A stretch of DNA of 64,000 nt from Streptomyces flavotricini (GCF_020639365.1 NZ_JAINUL010000001.1:5671617-5735616), one strand, 5' to 3'. Positions 25,830 to 34,919 are shown, counted from the stretch's first letter. Program-made: numbers and translations. The notes: generated by a model not told the origin, from the sequence alone.

Positions 25830-26793
25830 GCGTCCCGTTCACACCGCACTCGCCGTACTCGTCGCCGCCGTCTGGGGCTTCAACTTCGTCGTCATCGAGA
25901 TCGGCCTCGGCCACTTCCCGCCGCTGCTCCTTTCCGCCCTGCGCTTCCTCGTCGCCGCGCTGCCCGCCGTGTTCTTCGTCGGCCGGCCCAAGGCCGCCTG
26001 GAAGTGGATCATCGCGGTCGGGGTGGCCCTCGGCATCGCCAAGTTCGGCCTCCTGTTCACCGGCATGGCCGCCGGGATGCCCGCCGGACTCTCCTCGCTC
26101 GTGCTCCAGGTGCAGTCCGTCTTCACCGCGGTCCTCGCCTCCCTCGTCCTGCGCGAGCGGCCCGGGCGGGTCCGGATCGCCGGCATGGCCGTGGCCCTCG
26201 CCGGGATCGCCGTCGCCGCCGTGGACGAGGGCACCTCCGGGCCGGTGCTCGGCTTCACCCTGGTCGTCGCGGCCGCCGCCTGCTGGGGCGTCTCCAACGT
26301 GCTGACCCGCAAGGCGTCCCCGCCCGACGCGCTGAACTTCATGGTCTGGGTGTGCACGGTCCCGGTGCTGCCGCTGTTCGCCCTCTCGCTGCTGCTGGAG
26401 GGGCCCGAGCGCGACCTGGCCGCACTGCGCGGGCTGGACTGGTCCGGGGTCGCGGTCATCGCGTACGTCGCCTGGGTGTCCACGGTGTTCGGGTTCGGCG
26501 CCTGGAACCACCTGCTCAAGCGCTACCCGGCCTCGTCGGTCGCGCCGTTCTCGCTGCTGGTGCCGGTGTTCGGGATGTCCTCGGCGGCGCTGGTCCTGGG
26601 GGAGGACGTCTCGGGGCCGCGGTGGGTGGCGGCGCTGCTGCTGGTCGGCGGGGTGGGCATGACCTCGCTGGCCCCCGCCCGCGCGGGCGCCCGTACGGAG
26701 GCGGTGGGGGACGGCGGTGCGGCGGCGGCCGGTGCGGCGGCCGTCAGCGCGGGGAGTCCTCCTGCAGCGGCAGCCGCCAGTCCTGCCCCGTGA
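25828..26793 (+). CDS. EamA/DMT-family transporter
   Basis: 321 aa with ten predicted transmembrane helices in two EamA repeats (starting TALAVLVAAVWGFNFVVIEI and GFTLVVAAAACWGVSNVL). This is the usual architecture of drug/metabolite exporters, often of amino acids. The last ~25 residues are an Ala-rich tail (AAAAGAAAVSAGSPPAAAAA) beyond the final helix. That tail is encoded by DNA that also encodes the end of the convergent GNAT gene: 50 bases overlap. ATG 25828 is embedded in the LysR-type palindrome. Confidence 0.88.
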   Translation: MRPVHTALAVLVAAVWGFNFVVIEIGLGHFPPLLLSALRFLVAALPAVFFVGRPKAAWKWIIAVGVALGIAKFGLLFTGMAAGMPAGLSSLVLQVQSVFTAVLASLVLRERPGRVRIAGMAVALAGIAVAAVDEGTSGPVLGFTLVVAAAACWGVSNVLTRKASPPDALNFMVWVCTVPVLPLFALSLLLEGPERDLAALRGLDWSGVAVIAYVAWVSTVFGFGAWNHLLKRYPASSVAPFSLLVPVFGMSSAALVLGEDVSGPRWVAALLLVGGVGMTSLAPARAGARTEAVGDGGAAAAGAAAVSAGSPPAAAAASPAP

Positions 26794-27274
26794 GGCCGAC
26801 GCCGTACGAGCGGTGCGGGCGCTCCGCCACGAGGGTGAATCCGGCGCGCTCGTAGAGGGAACGGGCCGAGGTCAGCACGTCGTTGGTCCACAGCACCAGT
26901 TCGCGGTAGCCGACGGAGCGGGCGAACGCGACGACCGCGTCGACCAGGAGGGATCCGACGCCGCGGCCCCGGCCCCGCGGCTCCACGAGCAGCAGCCGCA
27001 GCCGCGCCGTGCCGGGCGAGCCGTCCTCGCGGACGCACATCACCGACCCGACCGGGCGGCCGTCCAGCACGGCGATCCAGACGCGCTCCAGATGCGGGTC
27101 GTGGTCCTCGGCGAAGTCCGCGACGATCCGGGCCACCAGGCCCTCGAACTCGGTGTTCCAGCCGTACTCGGCGGCGTAGAGCGCGCCGTGCCGCTGAACG
27201 ATCCAGCCCAGCTCCCCGGGCTCGGGGTCCCGCAGCCGCACATCTGCGGGGGAGTTGTCGGCGCGGGGCTCCAT
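26744..27274 (-). CDS. GNAT-family N-acetyltransferase
   Basis: 176 aa. The acetyl-CoA pyrophosphate loop LLLVEPRGRGRGVGSLLVDA (about residues 94-113), preceded by VWIAVLDGRPVGSVMCV and followed by NDVLTSARSLYERAGF, is standard GNAT. The N-terminal GELGWIVQRHGALYAAEYGW resembles acetyltransferases found fused to MarR domains. The substrate is unknown. ATG 27274 is chosen from family alignment. The 3' end overlaps the convergent EamA gene by 50 bases. Confidence 0.85.
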   Translation of the reverse strand: MEPRADNSPADVRLRDPEPGELGWIVQRHGALYAAEYGWNTEFEGLVARIVADFAEDHDPHLERVWIAVLDGRPVGSVMCVREDGSPGTARLRLLLVEPRGRGRGVGSLLVDAVVAFARSVGYRELVLWTNDVLTSARSLYERAGFTLVAERPHRSYGVGLTGQDWRLPLQEDSPR

Positions 27275-27293
27275 GGAGCCCCAGGGTAGCGGG

Positions 27294-27827
27294 CTACTTC
27301 CTGCCGCCGCCCAGGATCTGGCCGAGCAGGTCGCCGAGTCCGCCGCTCTCCGCCGGAGCGCCACCGGGAGCGGCTCCGGGAGCGGCACCGGGGGCTCCGG
27401 CGGCCGCGCCCTTGCCGGCCGCCGCGCGCTTGGCGAAGACCGCCAGCACGACCGGGATCAGCAGCTCCATGACGCGGGAGACGGTGGCCGCGGGGATGCC
27501 GGTCTTCTTGGACACCGCCGCGGCGACCGGCTTGCTCACCTTGGCGAGCACCCCGGCCATCAGGCCCCCGCCGAGCAGCCCGCCGCCGAGGGTGGCCACG
27601 CCCTGCAGCGGGGGTTCGGCCACCTCCGCGAACGCCTGGCGGACCTCGTCGCCGTCCTCGTCGTCGGCGTCGGCCTTCTCCTGCAGGCCGCCGGTCATGG
27701 CGCCGACCGTGGTCGCGACGGTGTCGCGGGCCCCCGCCTCGTCGGTGCCGAGCAGGCCGGCGATCTCGCTCAGCCGGTCCGGGCCCAGCTCGCCGAGCAC
27801 GTCGTCCTGGAATGAAGATTCGCTCAT
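27294..27827 (-). CDS. DUF937-domain protein
   Basis: 177 aa. The N-terminal SFQDDVLGELGPDRLSEIAG, then LLGTDEAGARDTVATTVGAM and the C-terminal GGLGDLLGQILGGG are typical of DUF937 (YidB-like) proteins of unknown function. A hydrophobic glycine-rich stretch (about residues 75-95) and a predicted amphipathic helix (ELLIPVVLAVFAKRAAAG) suggest membrane association without a clear signal peptide. An acidic patch DADDEDGDE is at residues 53-61. It lies just upstream of the GNAT gene on the same strand, 19 bases apart, so they may be co-transcribed. Confidence 0.78.
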   Translation of the reverse strand: MSESSFQDDVLGELGPDRLSEIAGLLGTDEAGARDTVATTVGAMTGGLQEKADADDEDGDEVRQAFAEVAEPPLQGVATLGGGLLGGGLMAGVLAKVSKPVAAAVSKKTGIPAATVSRVMELLIPVVLAVFAKRAAAGKGAAAGAPGAAPGAAPGGAPAESGGLGDLLGQILGGGRK

Positions 27828-28020
27828 GCTCGAAACGCTACTTCTGTGGTGATTCACCGGCACCTCGGGTCGGCTCCGGGCCGCGCCAAGGTAATGGAAA
27901 CGTAAAGTTCCGATTCCGCGTGCAACCCCTGGGCGGGGCAGCGGGTCGTATGGTGCGTCGGCACTTCCGGGGAGGGATCTGGGGGGATCGGGAAGTCCGA
28001 CACGGGAGGGGTAACCGTGA

Positions 28021-28048
28021 GGGGGTCCGGCCGCGAGGCCGGACCCCC
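28021..28048. terminator. Perfect 12-bp hairpin between divergent genes
   Basis: GGGGGTCCGGCC, a GCGA tetraloop, then GGCCGGACCCCC, followed by TT. It sits between two divergent genes (DUF937 leftward, recD2 rightward), where no known gene needs termination, so it may end a short unannotated transcript or act as an insulator. Confidence 0.6.
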
Positions 28049-28113
28049 TTCTGGGTTCCCCGGGTTGTCCACAGGCCTGACGGGCTGTCGGTGCCGGGCG
28101 GTAGCTTCGTGCC

Positions 28114-30360
28114 ATGGCAACCAACGGGGCGGTGCAACTCGCAGTGGTCGAGGGGGTGCTCGAGCGCATCACCTACGCCAACGAGGAGAGCGGGTACACG
28201 GTCGCCCGCGTGGACACCGGCCGCGGCAGCGGCGACCTGCTCACGGTCGTCGGCTCCCTGCTCGGGGCCCAGCCCGGTGAATCGCTGCGCATGGAGGGCC
28301 GCTGGGGCTCCCACCCCCAGTACGGCAGGCAGTTCACGGTGGAGAACTACCGCACCGTGCTCCCCGCGACCATCCAGGGCATCCGCCGCTACCTCGGCTC
28401 CGGCCTGATCAAGGGCATCGGCCCGAAGATCGCCGACCGGATCGTGGAGCACTTCGGCACCGACACCCTCGACGTGATCGAGGAGGCGCCGAAGCGGCTG
28501 ATCGAGGTGCCCGGGCTCGGCCCCAAGCGGACCAAGCTGATCGGGGCCGCCTGGGAGGAGCAGAAGGCGATCAAGGAGGTCATGGTCTTCCTCCAGGGCG
28601 TCGGAGTCTCCACCTCCATCGCGGTCCGGATCTACAAGAAGTACGCCGACGCCTCCATCTCGGTGGTCAAGAACCAGCCGTACCGCCTCGCCGCCGACGT
28701 GTGGGGCATCGGCTTCCTGACCGCCGACCGGATCGCCCAGGCCGTCGGGATCCCGCACGACAGCCCCGAGCGGGTCAAGGCCGGGCTCCAGTACGCCCTG
28801 TCCCAGTCCACCGACCAGGGGCACTGCTTCCTGCCCGAGGAGCGGCTCATCGCCGACGGGGTCAAGCTGCTCCAGGTGGACACCGGGCTGGTCATCGAAT
28901 GCCTGGCCGAACTCGCCGCCGATCCGGAGGGCGTCGTACGCGAGTCCGTACCGGATCCGCAGGGCGGGCCGGACCCGCTGACCGCCGTGTACCTGGTGCC
29001 CTTCCACCGGGCCGAGTTGTCCCTGGTCGGTCAGGTGCGGCGGCTCCTGAACGCCGATGACGACCGGATGCCCGGCTTCCAGGACGTGGACTGGGACAAG
29101 GCGTTCGGCTGGCTGGCCGGGCGCACCGGGGCCAAGCTGGCCCCCGAGCAGCGGGACGCCGTCATGCTGGCGCTGACCCGCCGGGTGGCCGTCCTGACCG
29201 GCGGGCCGGGCTGCGGCAAGTCCTTCACCGTCCGCTCGATCGTGGAGCTGGCCCGGGCCAAGAAGGCCAAGGTCGTGCTCGCCGCACCCACCGGCCGGGC
29301 CGCGAAGCGGCTCGCGGAGCTCACCGGGGCGGAGGCCTCCACCGTGCACCGGCTGCTGGAGCTCAAGCCGGGCGGGGACGCGGCGTACGACCGGGAGCGC
29401 CCGCTGGAAGCGGACCTGGTCGTCGTCGACGAGGCTTCGATGCTGGACCTGCTGCTGGCGAACAAGCTGGTCAAGGCGGTGGCGCCGGGTGCGCACCTGC
29501 TGCTCGTCGGGGATGTGGACCAGCTGCCCTCGGTCGGCGCGGGCGAGGTGCTGCGGGACCTGCTGGCCGAGGGCGGTCCCGTCCCCGCGGTCCGGCTGAC
29601 CCGCATCTTCCGGCAGGCCCAGCAGTCGGGCGTGGTCACCAACGCCCACCGCATCAACACCGGGGTCCCGCCGATCACCGACGGACTGCCGGACTTCTTC
29701 CTGTTCCCGGAGGAGGACACGGAGGAGGCCGGGCGGCTCGCCGTGGACGTGGCCGCCCGGCGGATTCCGGCCAGGTTCGGACTCGACCCGCGCCGTGACA
29801 TCCAGGTGCTCGCGCCCATGCACCGCGGCCCGGCCGGCGCCGGGAACCTCAACGGGCTGCTCCAGCAGGCGATCACGCCGGCCCGGCCGGACCTGCCGGA
29901 GAAGCGGTTCGGCGGCCGGGTCTTCCGCGTCGGCGACAAGGTCACCCAGATCCGGAACAACTACGAGAAGGGCGCCAACGGGGTCTTCAACGGCACGGTC
30001 GGCGTGGTCACCGCCCTCGACGTGGACGAACAGCGGCTGACGGTGCGCACGGAGGAGGACGAGGAGGTGGGCTACGAGTTCACCGAGTTGGACGAGCTGG
30101 CGCACGCGTACGCCATCACCATCCACCGGTCCCAGGGAAGCGAATATCCGGCCGTGGTGATCCCTGTCACCACCGGGGCTTGGATGATGCTCCAGCGCAA
30201 CTTGCTCTACACGGCGGTGACCAGGGCGAAGAAGCTGGTCGTACTGGTGGGCTCCCGCAAAGCCCTCGGCCAGGCCGTGCGTACCGTTTCCGCAGGTAGG
30301 AGGTTCACGGCGGTCGCGCCCAGGCTGTCCGGCCGGATACCGGTGGGAAACATCACCTAA
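28114..30360 (+). CDS. recD2: RecD2-type ATP-dependent DNA helicase (SF1)
   Basis: 748 aa 5'-3' helicase of the RecBC-independent RecD2 class. The N-terminal region has an OB-like segment and tandem helix-hairpin-helix motifs (GIGPKIADRIVEHFG, VPGLGPKRTKLIGA). Walker A is TGGPGCGKSFTV near residue 363, then APTGRAAKRL, VVDEASML (Walker B) and LVGDVDQLPSVGAGEVL. The C-terminal UvrD-like motif ITIHRSQGSEYPAVVIPV and LYTAVTRAKKLV complete it. ATG 28114 lies 6 bases after TAGCTT, suggesting a leaderless start. It acts in replication-fork or recombination repair. Confidence 0.92.
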   Translation: MATNGAVQLAVVEGVLERITYANEESGYTVARVDTGRGSGDLLTVVGSLLGAQPGESLRMEGRWGSHPQYGRQFTVENYRTVLPATIQGIRRYLGSGLIKGIGPKIADRIVEHFGTDTLDVIEEAPKRLIEVPGLGPKRTKLIGAAWEEQKAIKEVMVFLQGVGVSTSIAVRIYKKYADASISVVKNQPYRLAADVWGIGFLTADRIAQAVGIPHDSPERVKAGLQYALSQSTDQGHCFLPEERLIADGVKLLQVDTGLVIECLAELAADPEGVVRESVPDPQGGPDPLTAVYLVPFHRAELSLVGQVRRLLNADDDRMPGFQDVDWDKAFGWLAGRTGAKLAPEQRDAVMLALTRRVAVLTGGPGCGKSFTVRSIVELARAKKAKVVLAAPTGRAAKRLAELTGAEASTVHRLLELKPGGDAAYDRERPLEADLVVVDEASMLDLLLANKLVKAVAPGAHLLLVGDVDQLPSVGAGEVLRDLLAEGGPVPAVRLTRIFRQAQQSGVVTNAHRINTGVPPITDGLPDFFLFPEEDTEEAGRLAVDVAARRIPARFGLDPRRDIQVLAPMHRGPAGAGNLNGLLQQAITPARPDLPEKRFGGRVFRVGDKVTQIRNNYEKGANGVFNGTVGVVTALDVDEQRLTVRTEEDEEVGYEFTELDELAHAYAITIHRSQGSEYPAVVIPVTTGAWMMLQRNLLYTAVTRAKKLVVLVGSRKALGQAVRTVSAGRRFTAVAPRLSGRIPVGNIT

Positions 30361-30374
30361 ATGATCGATCATTT
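30359..30374. promoter_or_regulatory. Palindrome AAATGATCGATCATTT overlapping the recD2 stop codon
   Basis: Perfect 16-bp AT-rich palindrome, unusual in this GC-rich DNA, starting at the second base of the recD2 stop codon and ending in a T run. It could be an operator for the citrate synthase gene or part of a terminator. Confidence 0.55.
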
Positions 30375-30381
30375 TGGGTTC

Positions 30382-30432
30382 CCGCACCGGTGCGGAGGGG
30401 GCAGGATGAGCAGGTTGAAGGCACTCAGTGCC
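30382..30432. promoter_or_regulatory. Two further palindromes upstream of citrate synthase
   Basis: CCGCACCGGTGCGG (30382-30395, perfect) and GGCACT-C-AGTGCC (30420-30432) follow the AT palindrome within 60 bases. They form a cluster of inverted repeats in the roughly 180-base region ahead of citA. Confidence 0.5.
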
Positions 30433-30542
30433 GTCAAAAGGACCAAAGGCCGACCCCGAGTGCACTCTCCTGCGCCAAATGGGGGAAGGTAGAGGCAGTC
30501 AGGGCACCTCGAAGAAGAGGCACTACGTCGGTGAGGGATGAC

Positions 30543-31832
30543 GTGAGCGACAACTCTGTAGTACTCCGGTACGCGGACGGTGAATACACCTACCCGGTGG
30601 TCGAAAGCACCGTCGGTGACCAGGGCTTCGACATCTCGAAGCTGAGGGCCCAGACCGGGCTCGTCACCTTGGACAGCGGCTACGGCAACACCGCCGCCTA
30701 CAAGTCCGCGATCACCTACCTCGACGGTGAGCAGGGCATCCTGCGCTACCGCGGTTACCCGATCGAGCAGCTGGCCGAGCGCTCGACCTTCATCGAGGTC
30801 GCGTACCTGCTGATCAACGGTGAGCTGCCGACCGTCGACCAGCTCGCGTCTTTCCGCAACGAGATCACCCAGCACACGCTGCTGCACGAGGACGTGAAGC
30901 GCTTCTACGACGGCTTCCCGCGTGACGCGCACCCGATGGCGATGCTGTCCTCCGTGGTCAGCGCGCTGTCGACGTTCTACCAGGACAGCCACAACCCGTT
31001 CGACGAGAAGCAGCGGCACCTCTCGACGATCCGCCTGCTGGCCAAGCTCCCGACGATCGCGGCGTACGCGTACAAGAAGTCGGTCGGCCACCCGGTCGTC
31101 TACCCGCGCAACGACCTCGGCTACGTCGAGAACTTCCTGCGCATGACCTTCTCCGTGCCGGCCCAGGAGTACGACCTGGACCCGGTCGTGGTCTCCGCGC
31201 TCGACAAGCTGCTGATCCTGCACGCGGACCACGAGCAGAACTGCTCGACCTCCACCGTGCGCCTGGTCGGCTCCTCGCAGGCGAACATGTTCGCCTCGAT
31301 CTCCGCCGGCATCTCGGCCCTGTGGGGTCCGCTGCACGGTGGCGCCAACCAGTCCGTCCTCGAGATGCTCGAGGGCATCAAGAACGACGGCGGCGACGTC
31401 GACGCCTTCATCCGCAAGGTGAAGAACAAGGAAGACGGCGTCCGCCTCATGGGCTTCGGACACCGCGTCTACAAGAGCTTCGACCCCCGGGCGAAGATCA
31501 TCAAGGCGGCGGCGCACGACGTCCTCTCCTCGCTCGGCAAGAGCGACGAGCTGCTCGACATCGCGCTCAAGCTGGAAGAGCACGCGCTGGCCGACGAGTA
31601 CTTCGTCTCGCGCAACCTCTACCCGAACGTGGACTTCTACACCGGCCTGATCTACCGGGCCATGGGCTTCCCCACCGAGATGTTCACCGTGCTCTTCGCG
31701 CTCGGCCGCCTTCCCGGCTGGATCGCCCAGTGGCACGAAATGATCAAGGAGCCGGGTTCCCGCATCGGCCGCCCGCGCCAGATCTACACCGGCGAGGTCC
31801 TGCGCGACTTCGTCCCGGTCGAGGCCCGCTGA
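30543..31832 (+). CDS. citA: Citrate synthase
   Basis: 429 aa type II citrate synthase that condenses oxaloacetate and acetyl-CoA at the entry of the TCA cycle. The active-site His segments HADHEQNCSTSTVRLVGSSQ, LWGPLHGGANQSVLEMLEG and LMGFGHRVYKSFDPRAKI, and the Asp in YPNVDFYTGLIYRAMGFP, are all present. The N-terminal beta domain (VVLRYADGEYTYPVVESTVG) is typical of the large, NADH-sensitive class. GTG 30543 was chosen because GAGGGA lies just upstream; a GTG at 30531 would add four residues. It is followed by a strong terminator. Confidence 0.95.
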   Translation: MSDNSVVLRYADGEYTYPVVESTVGDQGFDISKLRAQTGLVTLDSGYGNTAAYKSAITYLDGEQGILRYRGYPIEQLAERSTFIEVAYLLINGELPTVDQLASFRNEITQHTLLHEDVKRFYDGFPRDAHPMAMLSSVVSALSTFYQDSHNPFDEKQRHLSTIRLLAKLPTIAAYAYKKSVGHPVVYPRNDLGYVENFLRMTFSVPAQEYDLDPVVVSALDKLLILHADHEQNCSTSTVRLVGSSQANMFASISAGISALWGPLHGGANQSVLEMLEGIKNDGGDVDAFIRKVKNKEDGVRLMGFGHRVYKSFDPRAKIIKAAAHDVLSSLGKSDELLDIALKLEEHALADEYFVSRNLYPNVDFYTGLIYRAMGFPTEMFTVLFALGRLPGWIAQWHEMIKEPGSRIGRPRQIYTGEVLRDFVPVEAR

Positions 31833-31855
31833 CCCGAGGCACCTCGAGCAAGCGA

Positions 31856-31904
31856 AAAGCGCCCCGCCGTCGATCCCCCCACGGGTCGACGATCGGGGCG
31901 CTTT
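31856..31904 (+). terminator. Terminator of citrate synthase
   Basis: An 11-bp stem AAAGCGCCCCG with CGGGGCGCTTT encloses a second small hairpin (CGTCGA with TCGACG), giving a long composite structure that ends in TTT. Confidence 0.8.
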
Positions 31905-32214
31905 CCTGTCCCCGGAACGGATTCCCCCCACGGGACCCGAGCCGGGGTGTCGGCGAGGAGCGCACGCGCGGTGCGCTCCGGTTGGGTGTCTGCCGGGACC
32001 CGTACGGGTCGGGAGGGCCGCTCAAAGCACCCCGTTGGGCACGCGTCCCGGCCGGCTGATGCCCCGGACGTCCCCCAAGACCCCCGTGAACGTCCCCCAA
32101 GACGTTCCTGGCATCGCCCCATTAGACCCACTGCAGTGCCGGATGGTTACGTTGCAATCACTGTGATCTGCGTCTCCCGTGAAGAAAGTGTGGGCAAGCC
32201 GGGGAGATGATCCA
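31905..32214. other. Intergenic region without a supported gene
   Basis: 310 bases between the citA terminator and the end of copA. The only structure is two exact copies of ACGTCCCCCAAGAC at 32068-32081 and 32090-32103, 22 bases apart. Open frames here run through the citA terminator and look spurious. Confidence 0.5.
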
Positions 32215-34494
32215 TCAGCGGAAGGTTCGCAACCGGAGGCTGTTGCTCACCACGAAAACGGAGGAGAACGCCATCGCGGCCCCTGCAATCATCGGGTTGA
32301 GCAGGCCGGCGGCCGCGAGCGGCAAGGCCGCCACGTTGTAGCCGAAGGCCCAGAACAGGTTGCCCTTGATGGTGGCCAGGGTCCGGCGGGAGAGCCGGAT
32401 CGCGTCCGCCGCCACCCGCAGGTCCCCCCGTACGAGGGTCAGGTCGCCCGCCTCGATCGCGGCGTCGGTGCCGGTCCCCATGGCCAGGCCCAGGTCCGCC
32501 TGGGCCAGCGCTGCCGCGTCGTTGACCCCGTCGCCCACCATGGCCACCGTCCGGCCCTCGGCCTGCAGTCGGCGTACGACGTCCACCTTGTCCTGCGGGA
32601 GGACCTCGGCGATCACCTCGTCGATGCCGACCGCGCGGGCCACCGTCTCGGCGACGGCCTTGTTGTCGCCGGTCAGCAGTACCGGGGTCAGGCCCAGCGC
32701 CCGCAGTCGCGTGACCGCCTCGGCGCTGGTCTCCTTGACGGCGTCGGCGACGGTCAGGACCCCGCGGGCCGCCCCGTCCCAGGCCACCAGGACGGCGGTG
32801 CTGCCCGCGGCCTCGGCGGCCGCCTTGGCCTCGGCCAGGCCTGCGGGCAGTTCGATCGACCAGTCCGCCAGCAGCTGCTCGCGGCCGACCAGGACGGCGT
32901 GCCCGTCGACGACGCCCTGGACGCCGAGGCCGCCGAGGTTCTCGAAGCTCTCCGGGACCGACAACCCCTCGGCGAGGTCGCTCGCCGCGGCCGCCACCGC
33001 CCGGGCGATCGGGTGCTCGGAGGCGTGCTCCAGCGAGCCCGCCAGGTGCAGGAGCTCGTGGGCGTCCACGCCTTCGGCGGGGACGGCTCCGGTCAGGGTC
33101 ATCCGGCCGGTGGTGACCGTACCCGTCTTGTCGAGCACGACCGTGTCCACGCGGCGGGTGGACTCCAGCACTTCGGGGCCCTTGATCAGGATGCCGAGCT
33201 GCGCGCCCCGCCCGGTGCCGACCATCAGCGCGGTCGGCGTGGCCAGGCCCAGGGCGCAGGGGCAGGCGATGATCAGGACGGCCACGGCTGCGGTGAAGGC
33301 GGCGGTGGGGTCGTCGGTGATCAGCAGCCAGCTGACCCAGGTGCCGAGCGCCAGCACCAGTACGACCGGTACGAAGATCCCGGAGATCCGGTCGGCGAGG
33401 CGCTGCACCTCGGCCTTGCCGTTCTGCGCGTCCTCGACGAGCCGGGCCATCCGGGCGAGCTGGGTGTCGGCGCCGATCCGGGTGGCCTCGACGACGAGGC
33501 GGCCCGAGGTGTTGACGGTGGCGCCGGTGACGGAGTCGCCCACGGCGACCTCGACCGGGACGGATTCGCCGGTCAGCATCGAGGCGTCCACGGCGGAGGC
33601 GCCCTCGACGACCGTGCCGTCGGTGGCGATCTTCTCCCCGGGCCGGACCACGAACCGGTCGCCGACCGCGAGCCGCGCCACCGGGATCCGCACCTCGGCG
33701 CCGCCGCGCAGGACGGCGACGTCCTTCGCGCCGAGCTCCAGCAGGGCCTTCAGTGCGGCACCCGCCTTCCGCTTGGAGCGGGCCTCCAGGTAGCGGCCGA
33801 GCAGGATGAAGCTGACGACCCCGGCGGCCACCTCCAGGTAGATCGAGGAGGAGCCGTCCGTGCGGGAGACGGTGAGGTCGAAGCCGTGGCGCATGCCCGG
33901 CATCCCGGCGTGGCCGAAGAACAGGGCCCACAGCGACCAGGCGAAGGCGGCGAGCGTGCCGACCGAGACCAGGGTGTCCATGGTGGCGGCGCCGTGCCGG
34001 GCGTTGGTCCAGGCGGCCTTGTGGAAGGGGAGGCCCCCCCAGACGACCACGGGGGCGGCCAGGGTCAGCGAGAGCCACTGCCAGTTGTCGAACTGGAGGG
34101 CCGGGACCATCGAGAGCAGGACGACGGGCAGGGCCAGGGTGGCCGAGACCAGCAGGCGCTGGCGCAGTGCGGCCAGTTCGGGATCGCGCGGGGCCTCGGT
34201 CCCGGGCCCGGGGTGCCCGGTCTCCGGTTCCGGTTCCGGCGGCGGGGGCTCCTCGGCGGTGTACCCGGTCTTGACGACGGTCTCGATCAGGTCGGCGACC
34301 TGGACGCCGTTCCCGTACGAGACGCGGGCCTTCTCGGTGGCGTAGTTCACCGTCGCGGTGACCCCGTCCATCCGGTTCAGCTTCTTCTCGATGCGGGCGG
34401 CGCAGGAGGCGCAGGTCATCCCGCCGATGGTCAGCTCGACGTGGGCGGCCTCGGCCGCCGCTATGGGCCCGTCGTGCACTGTGCTGCTGCTCAT
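32215..34494 (-). CDS. copA: Copper-exporting P1B-type ATPase
   Basis: 759 aa membrane ATPase that pumps Cu(I) out of the cytoplasm. One N-terminal metal-binding domain carries GMTCASC (about residues 25-31); the membrane metal site CPC is near residue 410 (IIACPCALGLATPTALM). The phosphorylation motif DKTGT is near 453, the SEHPIA nucleotide-binding motif follows, and the hinge GDGVNDAAAL is near 652. The C-terminal MAFSSVFVVSNSLRLR is typical of Cu(I) pumps. It lies 97 bases downstream of copZ on the same strand, and both are likely driven from the CsoR-type operator at 34920. Confidence 0.94.
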   Translation of the reverse strand: MSSSTVHDGPIAAAEAAHVELTIGGMTCASCAARIEKKLNRMDGVTATVNYATEKARVSYGNGVQVADLIETVVKTGYTAEEPPPPEPEPETGHPGPGTEAPRDPELAALRQRLLVSATLALPVVLLSMVPALQFDNWQWLSLTLAAPVVVWGGLPFHKAAWTNARHGAATMDTLVSVGTLAAFAWSLWALFFGHAGMPGMRHGFDLTVSRTDGSSSIYLEVAAGVVSFILLGRYLEARSKRKAGAALKALLELGAKDVAVLRGGAEVRIPVARLAVGDRFVVRPGEKIATDGTVVEGASAVDASMLTGESVPVEVAVGDSVTGATVNTSGRLVVEATRIGADTQLARMARLVEDAQNGKAEVQRLADRISGIFVPVVLVLALGTWVSWLLITDDPTAAFTAAVAVLIIACPCALGLATPTALMVGTGRGAQLGILIKGPEVLESTRRVDTVVLDKTGTVTTGRMTLTGAVPAEGVDAHELLHLAGSLEHASEHPIARAVAAAASDLAEGLSVPESFENLGGLGVQGVVDGHAVLVGREQLLADWSIELPAGLAEAKAAAEAAGSTAVLVAWDGAARGVLTVADAVKETSAEAVTRLRALGLTPVLLTGDNKAVAETVARAVGIDEVIAEVLPQDKVDVVRRLQAEGRTVAMVGDGVNDAAALAQADLGLAMGTGTDAAIEAGDLTLVRGDLRVAADAIRLSRRTLATIKGNLFWAFGYNVAALPLAAAGLLNPMIAGAAMAFSSVFVVSNSLRLRTFR

Positions 34495-34591
34495 GTCCGG
34501 CTCCAGGGGGAGGGCCGGGTCGTACGGAACCAGTATCAGCTGGCCGGTACGGCCCGGCGGGGTACTGCGAAGGAGGAGGGGCGCAGGGCGC

Positions 34592-34828
34592 TCAGCCGGC
34601 CTGGCCGGCGAATTCGTACCCGGCCTCGTCCACGGCGGCGCGCACGTCCTCCTCGGCGAGCGGGGCGGCGGAGACCACGGTGACCTCGCCGGTCGCGGCG
34701 ACGGCCTTGACCGAGCTGACGCCGGGCAGGGCGGAGATCTCGGTGGTCACCGCGCCCTCGCAGTGGCCGCAGGTCATGCCGGTCACCCGGTAGACGGTGG
34801 TGGTCTGGGTGTCCGTCTCGGCGGTCAT
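34592..34828 (-). CDS. copZ: Copper chaperone, heavy-metal-associated domain
   Basis: 78 aa single HMA ferredoxin-like domain. The Cu(I) site GMTCGHC is at about residues 17-23, followed by EGAVTTEISALPGVSSVKAV, the standard HMA arrangement. It should deliver Cu(I) to CopA. ATG 34828 follows GAGGAGAACGAC, a strong ribosome site. It is first in the copZ-copA unit. A ~90-base 5' region ends at a perfect CsoR-type operator; no CsoR gene lies in the window, so the regulator is encoded elsewhere. Confidence 0.92.
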   Translation of the reverse strand: MTAETDTQTTTVYRVTGMTCGHCEGAVTTEISALPGVSSVKAVAATGEVTVVSAAPLAEEDVRAAVDEAGYEFAGQAG

Positions 34829-34919
34829 GTCGTTCTCCTCTTCAAGGGCGTGTCCGGTCGCCGGAGGCGGCGGCGTCGCGGATGTTCTCGCTCCACCGTC
34901 CTCCCGACACTCGAAGACT

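Noticed and set aside
30390..30542. An N-terminal extension of citrate synthase
   Set aside because: The extra sequence is not like any citrate synthase and covers palindromic regulatory DNA; GTG 30543 has a ribosome site.
31784..32131. A small minus-strand gene between citA and copA
   Set aside because: The frame runs through the citA terminator into citA and has no ribosome site or domain.
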